This document shows positions 13,877-26,130 of a DNA stretch of 64,000 nucleotides, in pieces. How positions within the stretch are numbered: the stretch's first letter is position 1; every line of letters starts with the position of its first letter. Origin of the DNA: Klebsormidium nitens (taxonomy: Eukaryota; Streptophyta; Klebsormidiophyceae; Klebsormidiales; Klebsormidiaceae); NCBI GenBank assembly GCA_000708835.1, contig DF237368.1, positions 1 through 64,000 of the forward strand, given 5' to 3'. A program made the translations under genes and the position numbers. The notes under the pieces were generated by a model that saw only the letters and a list, made by a program, of their open reading frames with translations, made no database searches and was not told where the DNA came from.

Positions 13877-16800
13877 CTAGCCTTCTTCCTCGCTCTGCTT
13901 AGGTCCCTCAACGAGTAGCAGAGTGTGGTCGAAACCACACGCCACTTGTTTGACAACTAGATCGCGGCCCAAGTCGAGGGGCTCCGGTTCGGACACGTCG
14001 CTGGTATGTTCGAGTCCGTGGCGTCCGTTTCTGCAGAGAGGCGCGGAGCAGATTAGAGATCAAACACTTCGCCGACACTCTCTCCATTCATCCAGCACCT
14101 TCGAAATCGTCGTTTTCCACAATCTCGGTACGCGGCAGCAATCCCCCGCGGCAGCAGCAGTGATTGTGGTGAGTATCAATCGGGCTATCCCACTGACTTG
14201 CGTCCTTAGCCCGTTTCGTCTCGTTATCTTAAAGAAGCAAATCTGGTCCCAAGTCTCTGCTCTACCAGACGTTAGCTGACGCAGCAGCGAAATACGCAAA
14301 GGAGGAAAATCCGAATGTAGCACTTTCTAGACTCGTTGAACCCGTCCACTCTGAACTTTCTGCCGCCGCTTCGACGATTACCGACGGTGCTCCTCCTCCC
14401 ATTATACGTTCTCCCATCTTCGCACCGGATTTTCCGCCACGAAGAGTCTGCCATTTGACTTGACCCTTCTTCCTCTGTTCTTTTCGTTCCTCCTTGTCCT
14501 TACGTTTCTTCCAAAAGCAGTCCGAACCTCACCTCCCGCTTCCCCACCCGTAGCACTCCCGAAAACCCTCCGTGACGTCACCAACCGCCACTGAGTGCGC
14601 CCTTCCTGCGGCCGCCATGACCGGGATGACGTCATCGTCCGGCAGAAGCACCTCGCCCGGGGATCCCGCGCTCACGTCATCCTCGGCGTCACGCCCGAGC
14701 TGGCCCGAAGCGTTCCAGCCCCAGCTGTATAGTTGAGAGGGGCCGAGACCTGCAAAAGATACCCGGTTTGCATGAGCGGCTCGCACAGAATATGGAAGCC
14801 TAGACTTCCTTGAGAGAAAATGGAGAAATGCTTGCAAGTGGCACGTGCGACGCTGCTCGCCTTTCCGTTTACTGGGGTGATTGACGCACGTGCGCACAAC
14901 GTCTTGCGCCTGTATTACCTCCAAACCGGATCGGTACGATAATCCTTACGATAGAAGTTTCTGCGGTTCTTGTCCGCTTGATGACTTTGAGAACCCGCTC
15001 ATACGTAGTTTCCACTTGCTTCCAAGGAGAGCTGAGTGCTTTTGAAATCCTCGCCCCTTTCACCAGAAACGATGTTAAGTGACCAGTTGAACCCATTTTT
15101 GGAAGGCCGGCTGAAAGGGCTCGTTTCAGTCTCATTTCAGTCTCGTTTCACTCTCAGAGGGCTCGTTTCAGTCTCATTTCAGTCTCGTTTCACTCTCAGA
15201 GGCAGGAACTCTCGGTTGTGCCGTCACAGGTGAGGGCGACATCTCACTCTCTTCGCCCTGCAAGTGGTCGCCCCGGGGCCTCGCAATAGCCAGTGAGTGG
15301 CTCAGCCCGGCTGCCACGTGGCATACGAAGAGTGGCTGCAGCGCTCCCCGCACGAGCGCGCTGCGACGACCGTTTAATTGACTGTCTCGACCTAGCTGAC
15401 CGTTCGTGTTGTCTCCGTACGTATACAGACACCCGTGGTCTGGCAAAGAAAGGATGCGTGTCAGCTGGTGACGTCGGCGGGCAGGTGATCACAGATTGAA
15501 CGATACAAAAATGATTGCCGTTAACAAATCAATTTCCGTCAAAGACGACAAAACAGCCAGAGAGACGGAACGTGTCAAAGCCGAACCTGACGATATCGGA
15601 CAGAAAGGTTTTCAAGCGCATGGAACATCACCCACAACGGCAAATTCTCCGAGTGTGCTGAACTCCACTGAGGTCCCTTCTCTAGAACGACGGCACATCA
15701 TTCGAAACGGTGAACGTTCGTAAACGGGCAATACTGTCCTATTTGAGCCCTGTGGATCAAAAGCTCCCCTGCTTGTTTCTCATTGTTGGCCTGCGGTGCT
15801 GTCGACCATGCTCTGGGCTACGGATCCAGTCGCACATCGTAAGGGCTGATAACATCCAACTCCCCGATTCGAACCCCTGTAGTTGTGCAGCCGCTAATGT
15901 CTGCACGGCCGGTGTGGCGCTGCCTTCTCGCGGTGCTAAATATTTGTTGCAAAACTAGAGAAGAACCTCAAAGTCTGACGAAGACCCCTGGCGTCGAAAG
16001 TGAGTGATCGTTCCTCCCTGAGCCCGGAGACTCATTCTGCGAAAGCTCCCCCCCTCACCCGATAGAACTAGAGTGTGGTCCATCCCGCACGCGACCTGCA
16101 CCGCCCGCACGTCCGCCAGCGCCTCCACCCGCCGCGGCTCCCACTGGATCGGCATATGCCGCTCGCCCATGATCTCCGCTTCCACGGCTTCGTCAACGCT
16201 TAGGGTTTGGGTAACCGGCGCCGGGGTTTGGGGTTTGGGAGTTTCGACGTCGAAGCCAAGGCGGCAGTTGGCCCCATAGCCCCATGCGAAGACGGCGCCG
16301 TCGGCGGTGCGCGCGACAGCGTGGCCCCACCCGCAGGCGACCTGAGTTGGTGTGAAAGCATCAGAAACCTGGTTCCCGTGCTTGATATCAGTTTCAAGGA
16401 ATGCTGGATGTAGACTGCCAAGCCGAGCAGGCTATTGTGTTTTGTCGAGCCTGGCCGCCATCGCAACCAAGCTGCGAACATCGACCTTCGCTCTAAATGT
16501 TGAGTCCAGTCTTTCGTCTTCACTTAGAGCTTTTCAACTTCCACTGTATAGCTTCAGTTGACTTTAACGCACTTCGATGCAATAATCCGAATTCGTTGAC
16601 CATGATGGTGATGCAAAACAAACGCAAGTGTAGCTTGGACGAGAGGGAAGATACAACACTTACGTGATCGGAATCAGGGCCACGGCTGGAAAGTAGTCCA
16701 GAAGGCAATACTGGCGTTTGAGTTACACGGGGAGATCACTACGTTTTAGAGCCCGATAGGATTCCAATTCTTATCGAGTTGAGTTTCTGATCCAACGAAA

Positions 16801-19546
16801 AGCTTTGAAAGCTCACCGTTGTCCGGCAAGGACACGGTTCAAAGCAGGTCGGAGGCTATAAAGCGGAACCTGCCGTTTTGACAACTTCCCGCTGGTTTCC
16901 GTTTCAATTCTGAGTCCTTTGCTCGTTCTTTTTCGAAACAATCTGTCTGCACAATATACGCATATTCTGCAAAGTTATCACACCCCGAGCGTCCCCTGCG
17001 CTCTCGAGACCACCCCTCAAGCATTATTTCGCTCTTACCTCCACAACGGTCTCCTTCTCAAGAGCCGTCACTCTCTGTGGGGTGGGGCTGTCCAGTGTAT
17101 CAGAACCCAGTCCGAGCTGGCCCCGTCGCGAGCTGCCCCACGCCCAAAGCGAGCCGTCGTTTCCCACAGCAAAGGACGCTACTCCGGACCCAGCAGCACT
17201 TGCCACGTGGACGCCTTCTAGACCAGAGACTGGATGGGGAAGGGAGGAGGACACCGGGGCTGCGCTGCAGAAAAGGTTCGGAGAAGTAAAAGGGCGGTGA
17301 GGTGCTCGAGTATCCGGTTTACGCTGGAAAGGTAAGCTTGTGGCTCGTTCTGGCTTCCTTTCTTTAAAGCTCGGTGATGGTAGTTTTAACAGGTGAACCG
17401 ATTTGACAACGTTCAGAATCTCTGACACAGTAGTATCCGTTATAACTTGTAAATGCAACCGATGAAGAAGCTGGTGCAAGTAGTGCATTGTCGAACACAT
17501 TCCCGCTGTGCTTGGCCATTGAAGCTATGGACATTCCAGTACTGCTGCCAAGGATCATCAGACATACTCAAAGATTTCCATTAGCAATATTACTTCCTTC
17601 TTTGGAGATCCTGATATTTAAAGAAACGTTTCCGTTTGCCTTCCAATGACAAGTCGCTCTTACTCTGTAAGTAGATTATCTGAATTTTACCACACTGGAC
17701 GAAATGAAGAAAGCTGCAGGGAAAGACAACGTCATCAACGACACTTCCCTCGGGATTTGAGCCGGACAGCTTATATACCTGCGATATCCCTGGTCAAAGG
17801 ACAAAGGGATAATCCAAAAGGCGTCCTCAATTTGATGATAGAGCCCGTCGCACGCTCACCTGTCACGATGACCTCTGGAGAACTTCAGTGAATTGGCGTC
17901 ACCCGTCGCAGAAACGAGCTCCTCGGTGTTCGCATCGGATCTCACCCCCCGCCCCAGCTGGCCCTCTTTGTCTCTCCCCCAGGCCCATAGCCGGCCCCCC
18001 TTGGTGATTGCAAAAGAATGATAATGTCCAGCGGCGACACTAATGGTATCTGGCGGAAGTCCATTGACGGGGGTTGGAGAGTAAGCATCATCAAGGATGC
18101 CATCCCCCTGGAGCCCTAGCGCTCCAAAGGCGCCGTCGCCGAAGCTGAGAACTGCAGAAAGCCAGGGTTTGAATGCATGATGTGGATGGTGGTGCGGGGT
18201 TGAGATCTAAACTTCCTGTTGTGTGTCACTGAGACCAAAGCTATGGTGCAAACAATGTCGTGCTTCTCAGGTTCCACATGGAACGAGTGCCCCGAGCAGT
18301 CGTTTCAGGACAGGAGCAGGAGTCAATTCAAGCCAATTCAAGCAGCGTGGAGAGAAGAGAAAGAGAGTTTATGGATTCCCAGCCCGATTGTCACGGGCAC
18401 ATCATTGAAACGCCTCGGCAATGCTATCAATTGCCAGAGCTCCAAAGGTTTCCCTTGTCAAGCTCTGGGGATTAATTGTCCTCTGCAATCTGCACCTGCC
18501 GTCAAGTCAAAGACGATCAGAGAAGTTTGAAGTGGCGGTGCCAGACTTCCACGATCTTTTGAAGGTCAGCAAGTGAACCAGTGGGTATAATCAGATCTCG
18601 CGCGACACACTTACCGACAGCCTGTGATTCTGCATGGCCACCAGCTGATGATGAACAGCCTCTTTGAAACGTACATGAGAAGGCCCTCCTCAGTTCTATC
18701 CATGCACTTGCATGGGCAGAGATTGCCCTGCATGAGTTTGGTGCAACCACTGCAAAAGGTCCCGTGCTACTTATAAATGCCAACTGGTTGGCAACTGATT
18801 CTCTCCGGGTCACTGCGATTGGCCTCAATAGGCCCGCAAGCAGTCTCCACATTGGTTCCCCCAATGCTGTTGGCACTAAGTGTTGAAGTTGAGATTGTTC
18901 AAAGGTGGAGGAATTCTTGAGGCACCAGCAAGCAAATTTTGCAACTTTTATTGTTGCGCTGACTTGGAGCCGTCCTCGTGATTGATGACAATTGTCAACT
19001 GCGCAGGAAGAGCTCGTCGCCACTGGAAGCTCGTATTCATTGCTTTGCCCACAAGGATGCGCCTGCCAAATGGTGCGCACACATAAGCTTATCGTGATCA
19101 ATTTCAAAGCAATGCAGCTTGATTCACGAATCCGCCCCCATAGGCAGCAGTGGCAAAGGCCCAAAGCAACTCGCAAGATTTAACAGCCAGAGTTGGCATT
19201 GGAACTTGGAAGTTGAAGACGGACCCAGCTTCATGTCTCGTTGAAGTGCCGGGTCAGACGGCTAACCCGCTGAGTCTTTTATACGGTGTCAATCGATGGC
19301 TGGTGCTCCCTGCCTTCCGTCCGTAACACTCTTCTTAGCAAACTTATAGGGTTCGGAGTTCGCGACAGAGGCGATCTCGAGAACCTGAACTTGAAGCAAT
19401 CCCCCTCTATTCAGTCTGACTAGAGTGAGAGTGAGGCGCTGCTTGCTGATCAAAGTGAGGCGCGCTGCAGTCGCGGCAATCAATCTGCTCTCGGACTCAC
19501 CGACCGCAATTTCGGAGAGGCGCTCGAGCGCAACAATGGCTGCCAT
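13877..19546 (-). CDS. RCC1-repeat (seven-bladed propeller) protein
   Basis: Seven exons in transcript order, 19546-19501, 18151-17860, 17264-17039, 16341-16059, 15439-15248, 14749-14533 and 14030-13877, have consistent phases at every junction and encode 469 residues. Successive blades carry the RCC1 signature: SFGDGAFGALG, LWAWGRDKEGQLG, LWAWGSSRRGQLG, VACGWGHAV, VACGMDHTL, LYTYGDNTNGQLG, LYSWGWNASGQLG and VACGFDHTLLL near the C-terminus. The family folds as a beta-propeller used in protein interaction or nucleotide exchange; the partner cannot be told from sequence. There is no clear targeting peptide and no extra domain. Exon 4 contains a telomere-like CCCAAACCC run encoding a proline/threonine linker. 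Decayed copies of its exons lie at 60.7-63.9 kb. Confidence 0.85.
15119..15202. repeat. Perfect 42-bp tandem duplication in an RCC1 intron
   Basis: Two identical 42-bp units lie back to back (15119-15160 and 15161-15202). Each is built from an 11-bp theme of the form TCTCRTTTCAS. In transcript orientation they lie about 45 bp downstream of the exon ending at 15248. Perfect identity indicates a recent duplication. Confidence 0.9.
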
Positions 19547-21576
19547 TCTGCGTTTTCCAGTTTTGCAGTGCACCCGCTACAGTGCTCCATAAATCAGGCC
19601 TGAACAACCGTTGGGAAGCTCTTGAGAATTGCTTTTCAAAGAACCTGGGCGCAGGCGCCATAACCAAAAGCACAAATATTACCCAAAATGGTGTGGGCAA
19701 GCCCATTTGGCTTTCAAGGGAACACCTTACTAGCTTCAAAGGGACTCTATCTTGCGTGGGTGAAGCGAGGTGGCAGCGGGATGCAGCAAATGCATCATGA
19801 GATTTGCTGATGAGGCTGGCTGCATTGCGATCGGAGCTTTTGAGCACTCAAGCTCTTGTGGGGCTTTTAGCATTTTGAGTTGAGGCCGCAACACCGCAAG
19901 AGGCAGCCTTTGTGCAGCCTTCTAAGCTAAGTGTCTCCCCCATTCACTCTTTTTTGGAGCTGCATTGCTCGAACATCCAGGCTGGTAGGGTTTCGATTGC
20001 ATCCATTGCTAAAATGTTTTCCTCTTCTTTAGCCCCTTCAGTGAATGAGGCTCTTCCTTTCCAGCATACTCCCCGCATACTCATGTTCTGTTGGCATTGC
20101 TGCATCGTACCTCAAAAGCAATCAGTATTGTAAGATCGGCTTTCATCGGACTCACGAATTACGGTCAGATTCTGATTGAGCTCTGGGCGTCATCCCTTGA
20201 AACCCTTTTCTTTGGAACCCTTGAAACCTGGTCTTTTGAAACTTCCGATTCTTTTGCTTGCAATGTTTTGTTCATGCTCTGTGCAAACTCCGTGTCTTAC
20301 CTCCGCCGTCCTGCTGGGAGCGACGTGAAGCCAAAGCTGAATTGAACCTCAAGCCGCAAGAGACGCGAACTGAAGCTGAAGCTGAACTGAACATACAAGA
20401 CTTCCTTGTTTTTTGTAGACTTTGCACCTGATGATTTATTTACAGGCTTGTGCTAGCAAGGAAGCAATTGCGATGGTAATCTGCTTCATGGGCCCTCCCC
20501 ACTGAATGACCTATTGCAGACTTCTTTCTTAAGAGTCACATAAGAATCACGTCACGCAGAACTCTTCTCATGTTTGGATGGATCATTGACTTTGTCAAAT
20601 CGTTAGAGCTTCCTATCCCTGAATCCTGGACATTGCTTTACGACCTTGTTCAGTATTTTGAGAGCTTCAAATGCGCAGGCCACCTGTACGCCACCTTTCT
20701 CGTAGCGCACAGTTTGCATGTGTTCTGGGCTTGGGACGCATCAAAGTAACTTCAAACACGAACGTGAAACTTCAGTACCGATTTCGTTTCGATTGTTTGA
20801 AGAGGGAACTTCATAGACCATGGACGTCTTGAGGGACTCGAAAATGTGCCTCTGTTGGCATGATCCTGCAATGGTCGATTCCATTCGCAGATCGGAGGCG
20901 CGCATGGTCTTCTTCGCGATTCTACATCGAAGCGCTCTGGAGTACCTTTTCCCCACCCACAAAAGGCGGGTCCAAGAAAGAAGCCAAGAGACCCTGGGGG
21001 GGTTTTTAACGGCTCCAGCGTAGTCTAATTTAGACAGACTTCGATGTAGAATAGTGTTAGAAGCTCCCATTTGAGTGAGGCTTGCATGCAAGTCGATTGA
21101 AAACACTCATAACCGTTGCCTGTAACGAGCTCGAACCTGTAAGAATATAAGATAAGTTGCGTCTAGAAGTAGAACTCGGCGTATACGCATCGAGTTGCGT
21201 GTGGTAGTTCTATGCTCTTTTTGGGATCTGTAGGAGCATAGAATAAGAACCATCGACACAGCCCATCTCCGTACCGGTAAAACGGTCGGATTGTAAATGA
21301 TACCATCTGCAGGACAAGCAAGCTGTTTGCCAGCTGTTTGGAGCAAGATTTGAAGGCGCAAGTCTCTAATGAGATCTAGCTTGAATCAATAGCACTCTCG
21401 TGTTTCTGCTTTTTGACAACAGCTGTGTCACGTACGTCTTTGCCTTCTTTTGGCAGAAGGCACAAGCGCAGCTCAATGAAGCAATCACAGCTAGAGCAAG
21501 AGCATCAGCAGCTCTAAACATGTCTTATTGAACTTCTTGTAGCTTGCTGCACTTGACGAATCAGGTTCTGTAACTG
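19547..21576. other. Divergent intergenic, RCC1 / MYND
   Basis: A 2.0 kb stretch separates the start codon of the RCC1 gene (minus) from that of the MYND gene (plus), so it should hold both promoters and 5' untranslated regions. Open frames here are short and have no recognisable motif. A short AAGCTGAA repeat lies near 20370. No further structure is evident. Confidence 0.5.
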
Positions 21577-23112
21577 ATGGATATTGATGTTCCAACCATA
21601 GCAGAGGCTCTGTTGTCGGACAAGCCAGCCATGCATGTACTCTTTCGGGTTGTGAAGCAGTTTGCAGAACTTTTTGCAGGCCGGGAACCAGGCAGCTCAG
21701 CACCCATCAATCTCTGTCGCTTTGCTCAGGAGCTGGCAGTATACCGTCAGGACGCAGTTGTGAAGAAGCTAGTGACCAATGTTCTCGCTTCGCAGGAGGA
21801 GCCATCTGCCGAATATGACGAACGCATGGAGCAGGACTCTGTCGCTCTGTTATCTGTGCGCATTCTCACCCACCTTGCATCCAGCCAAGTTGTTGCCAAT
21901 TCCTGCATACAAGATGAGCGATCTGCTTGGGGTTTGTTGGACCACTATGTTGAGAACCTGGAATGTCTTCGGGACCCAAACAGAGAAGAAGGCTATGTGG
22001 CGTAGGAACTCGGAGCTCAACCAGGACCTGAACGACTGGAGCGCCTTCTTCAGTCTAGCAGGGATGGTGTATTTCGGTCGGGCGTCCAAGCTGTTTCGTG
22101 AGAGCATGCGTGAAAATGAGGAGCTTCTTCCCTTGCTCGAATTTGTCCTCTCAGACAACTACTTAGGCAGGTGCTCCGATGTTGCTGCAATCAGATTGAG
22201 GGTTTCAAATCTCATCGAGGCTCTATCACTCTCGCCAGACAGCAAGACGTGGATTGTTGAACAGGATTATCTGCAACTTGCGGCACGAATCTTTGAGACC
22301 ACAAACTTAGCGGCCCAACATGACCCAGAATTCCAGTGTGCATTCTACCTGTTCAGCTTATCAGAAGTTCCGGACTGTCTGGCACAAATGAAGCAGAAAG
22401 CAGTTTACACGATCTTCAAAGTTCATCGTGACATGTTTGAGACCTTGGAGATCGGTCCTATCTGGTCCGTGCTTGAAGATAGACTCCTCGGTCGTGTGAG
22501 TAGATCAAAGAGATCGCTTCGAGTGGAGGAACTCAGAAGACAGGTTGAGCTAGACATGTACGCCAGTGGCTTGCCAACAATCTGTTCATGGCGCGGCTGC
22601 TCTGTTCCAGATCAGATGGTCTCAGGCATGAAGTTCAGCAAGTGTGGTCGCTGCCATGTGGCGCACTACTGCAGGTAAGTGGTTGGCTTCTTATCTCTAT
22701 GTTGTGAGCTTTTCAGCAACTAAGAAGTGCCAAATGACTTCGTTTGCAAAACGGCTTGTGGCCTTGTCCGCCAGGTTGCATGAGAAACAAGGAGTTGAAG
22801 AAGCGCAAACAATTGCAATCGCGCTTTCCCATTTTCTCTCGTGGTCCAATCATTCACAAAGCATCTGAAAACCATCAATCTTGTGTATTGCACAACATGA
22901 ATCCAAGATGTCGGTTGTCTTGGCGCTTGATATTGAGCGGATATGTCTCATTTACTTCGAAAGTGGTTGAGGCGGCTGTCATTTCCGGACAAGCTTCTGA
23001 TTTGTGAAACGCACGAACCAAACGTGTTCTCTTCACGTCTTGCAGCAAAGATCACCAGAAGTTACACTGGCCACAACACAAGAAACACTGCTTCAAAGCA
23101 CAGGCAGCTTGA
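21577..23112 (+). CDS. MYND-type zinc-finger protein, one frameshift
   Basis: Two exons, 21577-22674 and 23046-23112, join in phase 2. The bulk is a helical region of about 330 residues with no recognised domain. The C-terminus is a MYND finger: CSWRGC, then KCGRCHVAHYC before the intron and SKDHQKLHWPQHKKHC after it. All eight metal ligands are present, with His in place of Cys at the sixth, a known variant. MYND fingers bind proline-rich peptides and often serve as interaction modules. The frame is interrupted at 22003-22005 by TAG; dropping a single base there restores an uninterrupted, equally protein-like frame (GYVA then NSELNQDL). This is either an assembly error or a recent mutation. 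The first ATG after an in-frame stop is at 21577. Confidence 0.72.
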
Positions 23113-24208
23113 TGGAGTTTGTTCGAATGGAGGCGTGAAGACACGAACAAAGGAGGAGTTTGCGACAAAGTGACAGGGGAATAGAGAGCTTTAGACAGAG
23201 AAGTTGGCCGGCCCTTACCTTTCTGTACATTGACATGAAAGCTGCAATCTCATAAGAATCGAAGTAAAAGCCTTTGCCATTAACTCTGACATGTAGCACA
23301 CACGCAGACAGTCACCTGTGCCAGTGACACGCTTGCAAAGGTTGACTCTTCGCTTCGGCCGCCGCAATTCGAGTTTTGCTGTGGCAGATTCCAAGATCCT
23401 TATGCCTGTTAGAACCGTTGTCTGCTAGTCAGTTCGGGCCGCCAGGTGCTTCACGGCAGACCCACTATTCTCTGGTTAAGAGGCACAGAAGGGGCGGCCA
23501 GGTCGCGCGATATTCGTATCGCGCAATGACATATGCATATGCACTTATGGACGGAAGCTCAAAACGTCCGTTTTATACTTGACCCGACATGGTCGACCTG
23601 CATGGAGTGACCTGGATATTCAAGTACGTACTATAAAGTGTATATTGTCGGACGTTCTCCGTTTGCGCCAGATATATTTTTCGTGCAAGCTAGTTCCATT
23701 CACTCAGGGCATGTAGGCATTCCGATCATGCAGTAAAACATCGCTCGTAGATGATGCACATGCGTGGCTGCACATGTATGTACGCGCATTAACCATGATA
23801 ACACGTATCATAAAGCAGTTCAATGGCCGATTTGATGGACGGTCGCCCAATCATTTGCAATCAACTGATTACGATTGAAACGATGCGCAGGCCCGACATG
23901 TATTGGTTCACTTGCATGCAACCTATGCAGAGTCTCAGCTAAAGGGCGTGATTTTTGAGACCTAACAAGGTCGTTTTCAGGTCTGGCACAAAAGTAAGCC
24001 AGCTTCACATTCTGACGTTTTCCATCATGCCGTCCTTCTGAATCTAGGAGACGGCTTTGAGAAATAGAAAAGGGTTTCTGCTAACTGCCGAGAATCTTTC
24101 CCATTCCAAAATTGTGACTCAAAAAAGGCAAGCGTAGCTCTGACCAACTACACCAGGCATGTAGAGCATTGAAGTTCAAACTCTCTATCCAGATAAGCAA
24201 GCCGGCAA
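23113..24208. other. Convergent intergenic, MYND / FKBP
   Basis: The 3' ends of two convergent genes flank this 1.1 kb stretch. It includes an AT-rich part around 23500-23860 with several short palindromes of the ATGCAT type. No coding or RNA feature is supported. Confidence 0.5.
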
Positions 24209-26130
24209 CTACTTGAACTCGAGCACCTCAATCTCAAACAGCAGCGTGGAGTTGGGTTGGATCCCCCAGGCGGGGAAACCTCCAGCCCCATACGCATAAT
24301 CGGGCGAGCACTGCAGAAGTCAGTTGGATACGATAAGGCAACCTACAGAGTAACGATGATTCACTGTCGCCTTCTAAAGAACCCAATCAGAGGCAACCGC
24401 AGCATTCGAGAGACTTTGCAAGCTTCGAAACCAGTTCTTTTGAGGTAAGGAGGGTTTAGAATACATGTGTCACGTTGAAAGCATTTCTGGCGTCGCTTTG
24501 AGCTTTGACTTTGCAATACTTCTCACCGTCAAGCGAGAGACCTCTCCCCTCTGCATGTTCAAAACGCCTTCATCCCAACCTGCAATTGACACCCAATGGC
24601 CACTCAGACACCTCTCAGAAGGGACTCCCGTGGAGCTTTAACAGGGTAAGCACAGCAGAGCAGTCTCATGCATCCGCCTCTGGCCTCGAGAAGTCCACAG
24701 AATCATCAAACCTATGTACAACCGTAAGGTGCTTCCTGCCGGAATCACAATTTCTGGGATATTCTCCTGTTGCTTTTCTGGTCAAGCCCCTACCTTTGAT
24801 GACTTGGCCAAGGCCCACCCTGAAAGTGAACGGCTCCTGCCCTGGATCCTTGGTGCTGCACAAGGCCAACATGTTGTCAAACGAAGTGTGCCCAAAGGTC
24901 CATTCAAAAGGAGGAACGGCCGACAGCAGCCGAGTACCATGCGTGGTTTCTGAAAGCGGTAGAAACCGGAAAGAAGGGGAGCGAGATTGCTGAGGACTTC
25001 AGAAGACAAAAGAGATGTGACGTTCTTGTGTATCACAGAGCTCCTTGACACACTGTCAACATGTCTTTTGGGGTGGAAAGTGAATTGCATCGTGATTGCT
25101 GAGTCAGCGTCGAAGAAGTCCTGGCTGACTGGCAAACTTTACTAAGCGCGACAAAAGAGTTCCGCAGCAAGGTGAAGAAAAATTTCGGATGTCAGATTGC
25201 ACAGTCCAAAACTTCTGAAAGGTAGGAGCAATGACGCACAATGAGAAGGACAAGCATTGATGCAAGGGGGTCCAAGTGCACCTTATTCTTCAAAGTTGCG
25301 CAAAAGCTCCTTGTAAAGCATTGGCCACGCTGACTTCACCTCCATGCTACATCCATCCGAAGTTTTCAAGAGATAGCGTAGAAAACCATTGAGAGAACGC
25401 CGGCCGACAATTCCATAATGTTCGTCAGCAGAAGAGCCAGAGTAACACGTCGTTCCTTCAAACAAATCAGCGAATGCTGGGGATAAGTGCGCGCCTCCCG
25501 GTGCCTTACCTCCAAAACTTCTTGGACAAGTCCCGATCTTTCCCGTAGCCTACAAGCATGAAATTGAGGTCCTTAGTTCAAACCGAGACATGCCATTTTG
25601 ACCTGTCAAACCTGCTGGCGGGTTATGGAAAAAGGCGCTCAGACAGTGGCTTGATTTGCTTGCCTTTCTGATTTAGAGAGGGCGACAGATTGCGCCATCA
25701 GAATTGGCTTTCAAACATCCCTTGCAATGCCATGGCACAAACTGAAGCATATCAGGCGAGTATCTGCGCATGCACAAGAACAGCTTCTGGAGACTCTGAG
25801 TGTAGTACTGCTGTGGACCTTACCAGTGCAATGCACGGTGACTGTCTGCCCTTTCTGAGGCTTGGGCCCGCTCCCTGCCTTAACTTGCTCCTTCTCAATC
25901 CCCATACTTACTCTGCCACCACTCAAACCCCGTGACGAAACAAGATATGTGCACGGCTCTCCGGAGAAGGACGTCTCTCCAAGCTGCCTGTGCAAGTTCC
26001 CTCCCTTTCTCAACAGATTGCACCCCGTAGTAGAGCGCCTGACTTGCAGATTCTGGCTGCTCCTGCCTGCAGCAAAGAGGGCGGCGGCGCGTCCAACGGT
26101 CAACGCTGCAGGGCTGCTGATTGCCTGCAT
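24209..26130 (-). CDS. FKBP12-type peptidyl-prolyl isomerase with N-terminal extension
   Basis: Five exons in transcript order, 26130-25824, 25549-25510, 24855-24794, 24579-24527 and 24310-24209, are phase-consistent and give 187 residues. Residues 76-187 are a complete single-domain FKBP (112 residues, the size of plant FKBP12). VTVHCTG, the plant-type [31 protein letters not shown] and FEIEVL are all present, including the active-site Val-Ile-x-x-Trp and Tyr positions. The enzyme catalyses cis-trans isomerisation of proline bonds. Residues 1-75 are Ser/Arg-rich with few acids, like an organellar presequence. An internal ATG at 25905 would give the canonical cytosolic form, and a GTAAGT sits directly before that ATG. 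Whether the extension is translated, or is 5' untranslated sequence, cannot be decided here. Confidence 0.88.

Noticed and set aside
15860-15890. GATTCGAACCCC word resembling a tRNA T-loop on the minus strand
   Set aside because: The flanking bases do not form a T-stem and no acceptor, D or anticodon arm can be drawn at the right spacing.
21779-22000. First part of a second long plus frame overlapping the MYND gene start
   Set aside because: It runs out of frame under the well-formed 21577 frame; only its part after about 22003 is protein-like, consistent with a single frameshift.
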